Source: CAJQHT01 sp038123275 (GTDB taxonomy: Bacteria; Pseudomonadota; Alphaproteobacteria; Rickettsiales; UBA1997). From it: 42,690 nt of DNA. Under the pieces are notes generated by a model. It was given only the letters and a program-made list of their open reading frames with translations. It was not told the DNA's origin and made no database searches. Below are positions 41,818-42,690 of this stretch, in pieces. A program made the translations under genes and the position numbers. The first letter of the stretch is position 1. Each line of letters starts with the position of its first letter. Where the stretch lies: contig JAYORG010000014.1 in assembly GCA_038123275.1 (NCBI GenBank), positions 1 to 42,690 on the forward strand, read 5' to 3'.

Positions 41818-42690
41818 TTATGGGTTCAGGTATGAATGAAATTCATTATTTTCGTAATGGTCAACACCATATACATCTTTGTTGTAACAAGATCCAGCTA
41901 TTGAGTAGGATAGACAAGAGGCATAATTAAGGCTCGTATTAGTCCAAGTGTCAGGAAGTGTTACTCCTCCAACAAGATACATGGTGTAAGATCCTGTTAC
42001 ATAAGTATACCATCTTCCATCAGTGCAACATGGGAAATATGAGGTGCCGGTATCATTTCTTGTGTCGGCACAGCTTGGAGCAGGCTTACTTGTTGGAACA
42101 TCAAGCTTGTAGTGATTGCCGTCTAGCGCTGGACAATTTGGCACTGGATCGCAATCATCGTTATTAAATACCCAGGTACCATTATTGCATGTTAATGTTG
42201 GAGTTGCGGTGTTGTAATATGATAAACATTCGCCAGTCATTACAGTACTATGCGAATAGGTGGCAGTTTGATTAATATAGGCATCTCCAGCGCTTGTTCC
42301 AGTCCAACCACCACCATTTGATAAAGATTGTGCAGCTTCAGGGTCACTACAGCTAGCAACATCACAGTTACCACTATTTTGACTTAATAAACCATTATTA
42401 CAAGTAAGTAAAGGTGCTGTGCCATTATCTCCACCTGGACAAGTTGCTGACACAGTGTCAAGATGCGTTAAATTACTTATGGGGTTAGTATTCCATGTGC
42501 CATTTCCATCAAGCATAAAAGAAGTATCTGGATCTGAATCATTACAATTTGCATAACCACAATTTCCGGTTGTAATTCCTGAATAAACACCATTACTGCA
42601 AGTTAAAGGTCCTAAAGTTCCTTGAACAGAACCAACATTACAGGAAATATTAATAGCACCACCATCAGCAGCGGCACCACCATTATACCA
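41818..42690 (-). CDS. Cysteine-rich repeat protein, surface/secreted-like, 5' end beyond window
   Basis: The frame is open to the right edge, so only the C-terminal ~290 residues are visible. They are rich in Cys, Gly, Asn, Thr and Ser, and poor in Lys, unlike neighbouring proteins. About three units of roughly 60 residues repeat the pattern C-x(n)-LTCNNG(x)nGNC-x(4)-C-x-D: LTCSNGVYSGITTGNC, LTCNNGLLSQNSGNC and LTCNNGTWVFNNDDC. A different C-terminal domain follows, with paired Cys (FPCCTDGRW). Disulfide-rich repeats imply an extracellular location, perhaps an adhesin or sheath protein. The gene looks less AT-rich than its surroundings, which could mean transfer or compositional constraint. 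An internal ATG at 42516 is not the true start. Confidence 0.75.
   Translation of the reverse strand, partial: WYNGGAAADGGAINISCNVGSVQGTLGPLTCSNGVYSGITTGNCGYANCNDSDPDTSFMLDGNGTWNTNPISNLTHLDTVSATCPGGDNGTAPLLTCNNGLLSQNSGNCDVASCSDPEAAQSLSNGGGWTGTSAGDAYINQTATYSHSTVMTGECLSYYNTATPTLTCNNGTWVFNNDDCDPVPNCPALDGNHYKLDVPTSKPAPSCADTRNDTGTSYFPCCTDGRWYTYVTGSYTMYLVGGVTLPDTWTNTSLNYASCLSYSIAGSCYNKDVYGVDHYENNEFHSYLNP

Noticed and set aside
1..42690. CRISPR array, rRNA genes or complete insertion sequence
   Set aside because: No regularly spaced repeats with unique spacers, no rRNA-like segment and no transposase reading frame were seen.

Overview
This is an AT-rich window with tightly packed genes, short intergenic gaps and many 1-17 bp gene overlaps. 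The gene content points to an alphaproteobacterium, most likely in or near the Rickettsiales. Supporting signs are a CP4-like (class II) EPSP synthase, an ankyrin-repeat secreted protein, DUF2924/serine-recombinase remnants, several broken genes, and housekeeping genes (nuoMN, lptAB, bamD, ftsW, uppP) in scattered small operons. The presence of aroA, purH, hisD and bioA suggests a less reduced member than classical Rickettsia. The taxonomic call is inference.

Left edge (1-2730): a decaying mobile element. A large serine recombinase on the minus strand has its catalytic-serine N-terminus put out of frame by one base in an A8 tract. Divergent to it lie a broken DUF2924 gene and a short ORF that matches only the C-terminal module of the same recombinase type.

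2785-8984: rimK, a class I glutamine amidotransferase (C26-like), a Crp/Fnr regulator with an FNR-type recognition helix and a cysteine-rich C-terminal tail, and a three-gene polyamine operon (ornithine decarboxylase, deoxyhypusine-synthase-like enzyme, agmatinase). A small secreted protein diverges from this operon. A perfect FNR/FixK-like palindrome lies between the two promoters.

9346-17074: a hybrid sensor kinase, a glycerol-1-phosphate-dehydrogenase-like enzyme, an exported ankyrin protein with C-terminal FFFKR repeats, a membrane-anchored MTA/SAH nucleosidase-like protein, a DUF985 cupin, a 131-bp palindromic element and a periplasmic MsrB-MsrA fusion.

17195-27113: tRNA-Leu(CAA) with a clear promoter, uppP, an orphan C-terminal third of dnaE, nuoM-nuoN, then an overlapping run aroA-cmk-purH followed by a frameshifted P-loop gene.

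27136-35454: ispH-ftsW-nhaA-lptB-lptA on the minus strand, and DUF192-hisD-bamD-bioA on the plus strand. The two groups meet head to head with overlapping start codons.

35449-42690: an 881-residue methyltransferase-helical-repeat protein that looks like a host-interaction factor, a divergent membrane histidine kinase, pepA, and the 3' part of a cysteine-rich repeat surface protein that runs off the right edge.

No CRISPR array, rRNA or complete insertion sequence was seen. The best leads are the FNR-type regulator, operator and polyamine operon taken together; the 881-residue protein; the orphan DnaE fragment; and the two one-base homopolymer frameshifts.
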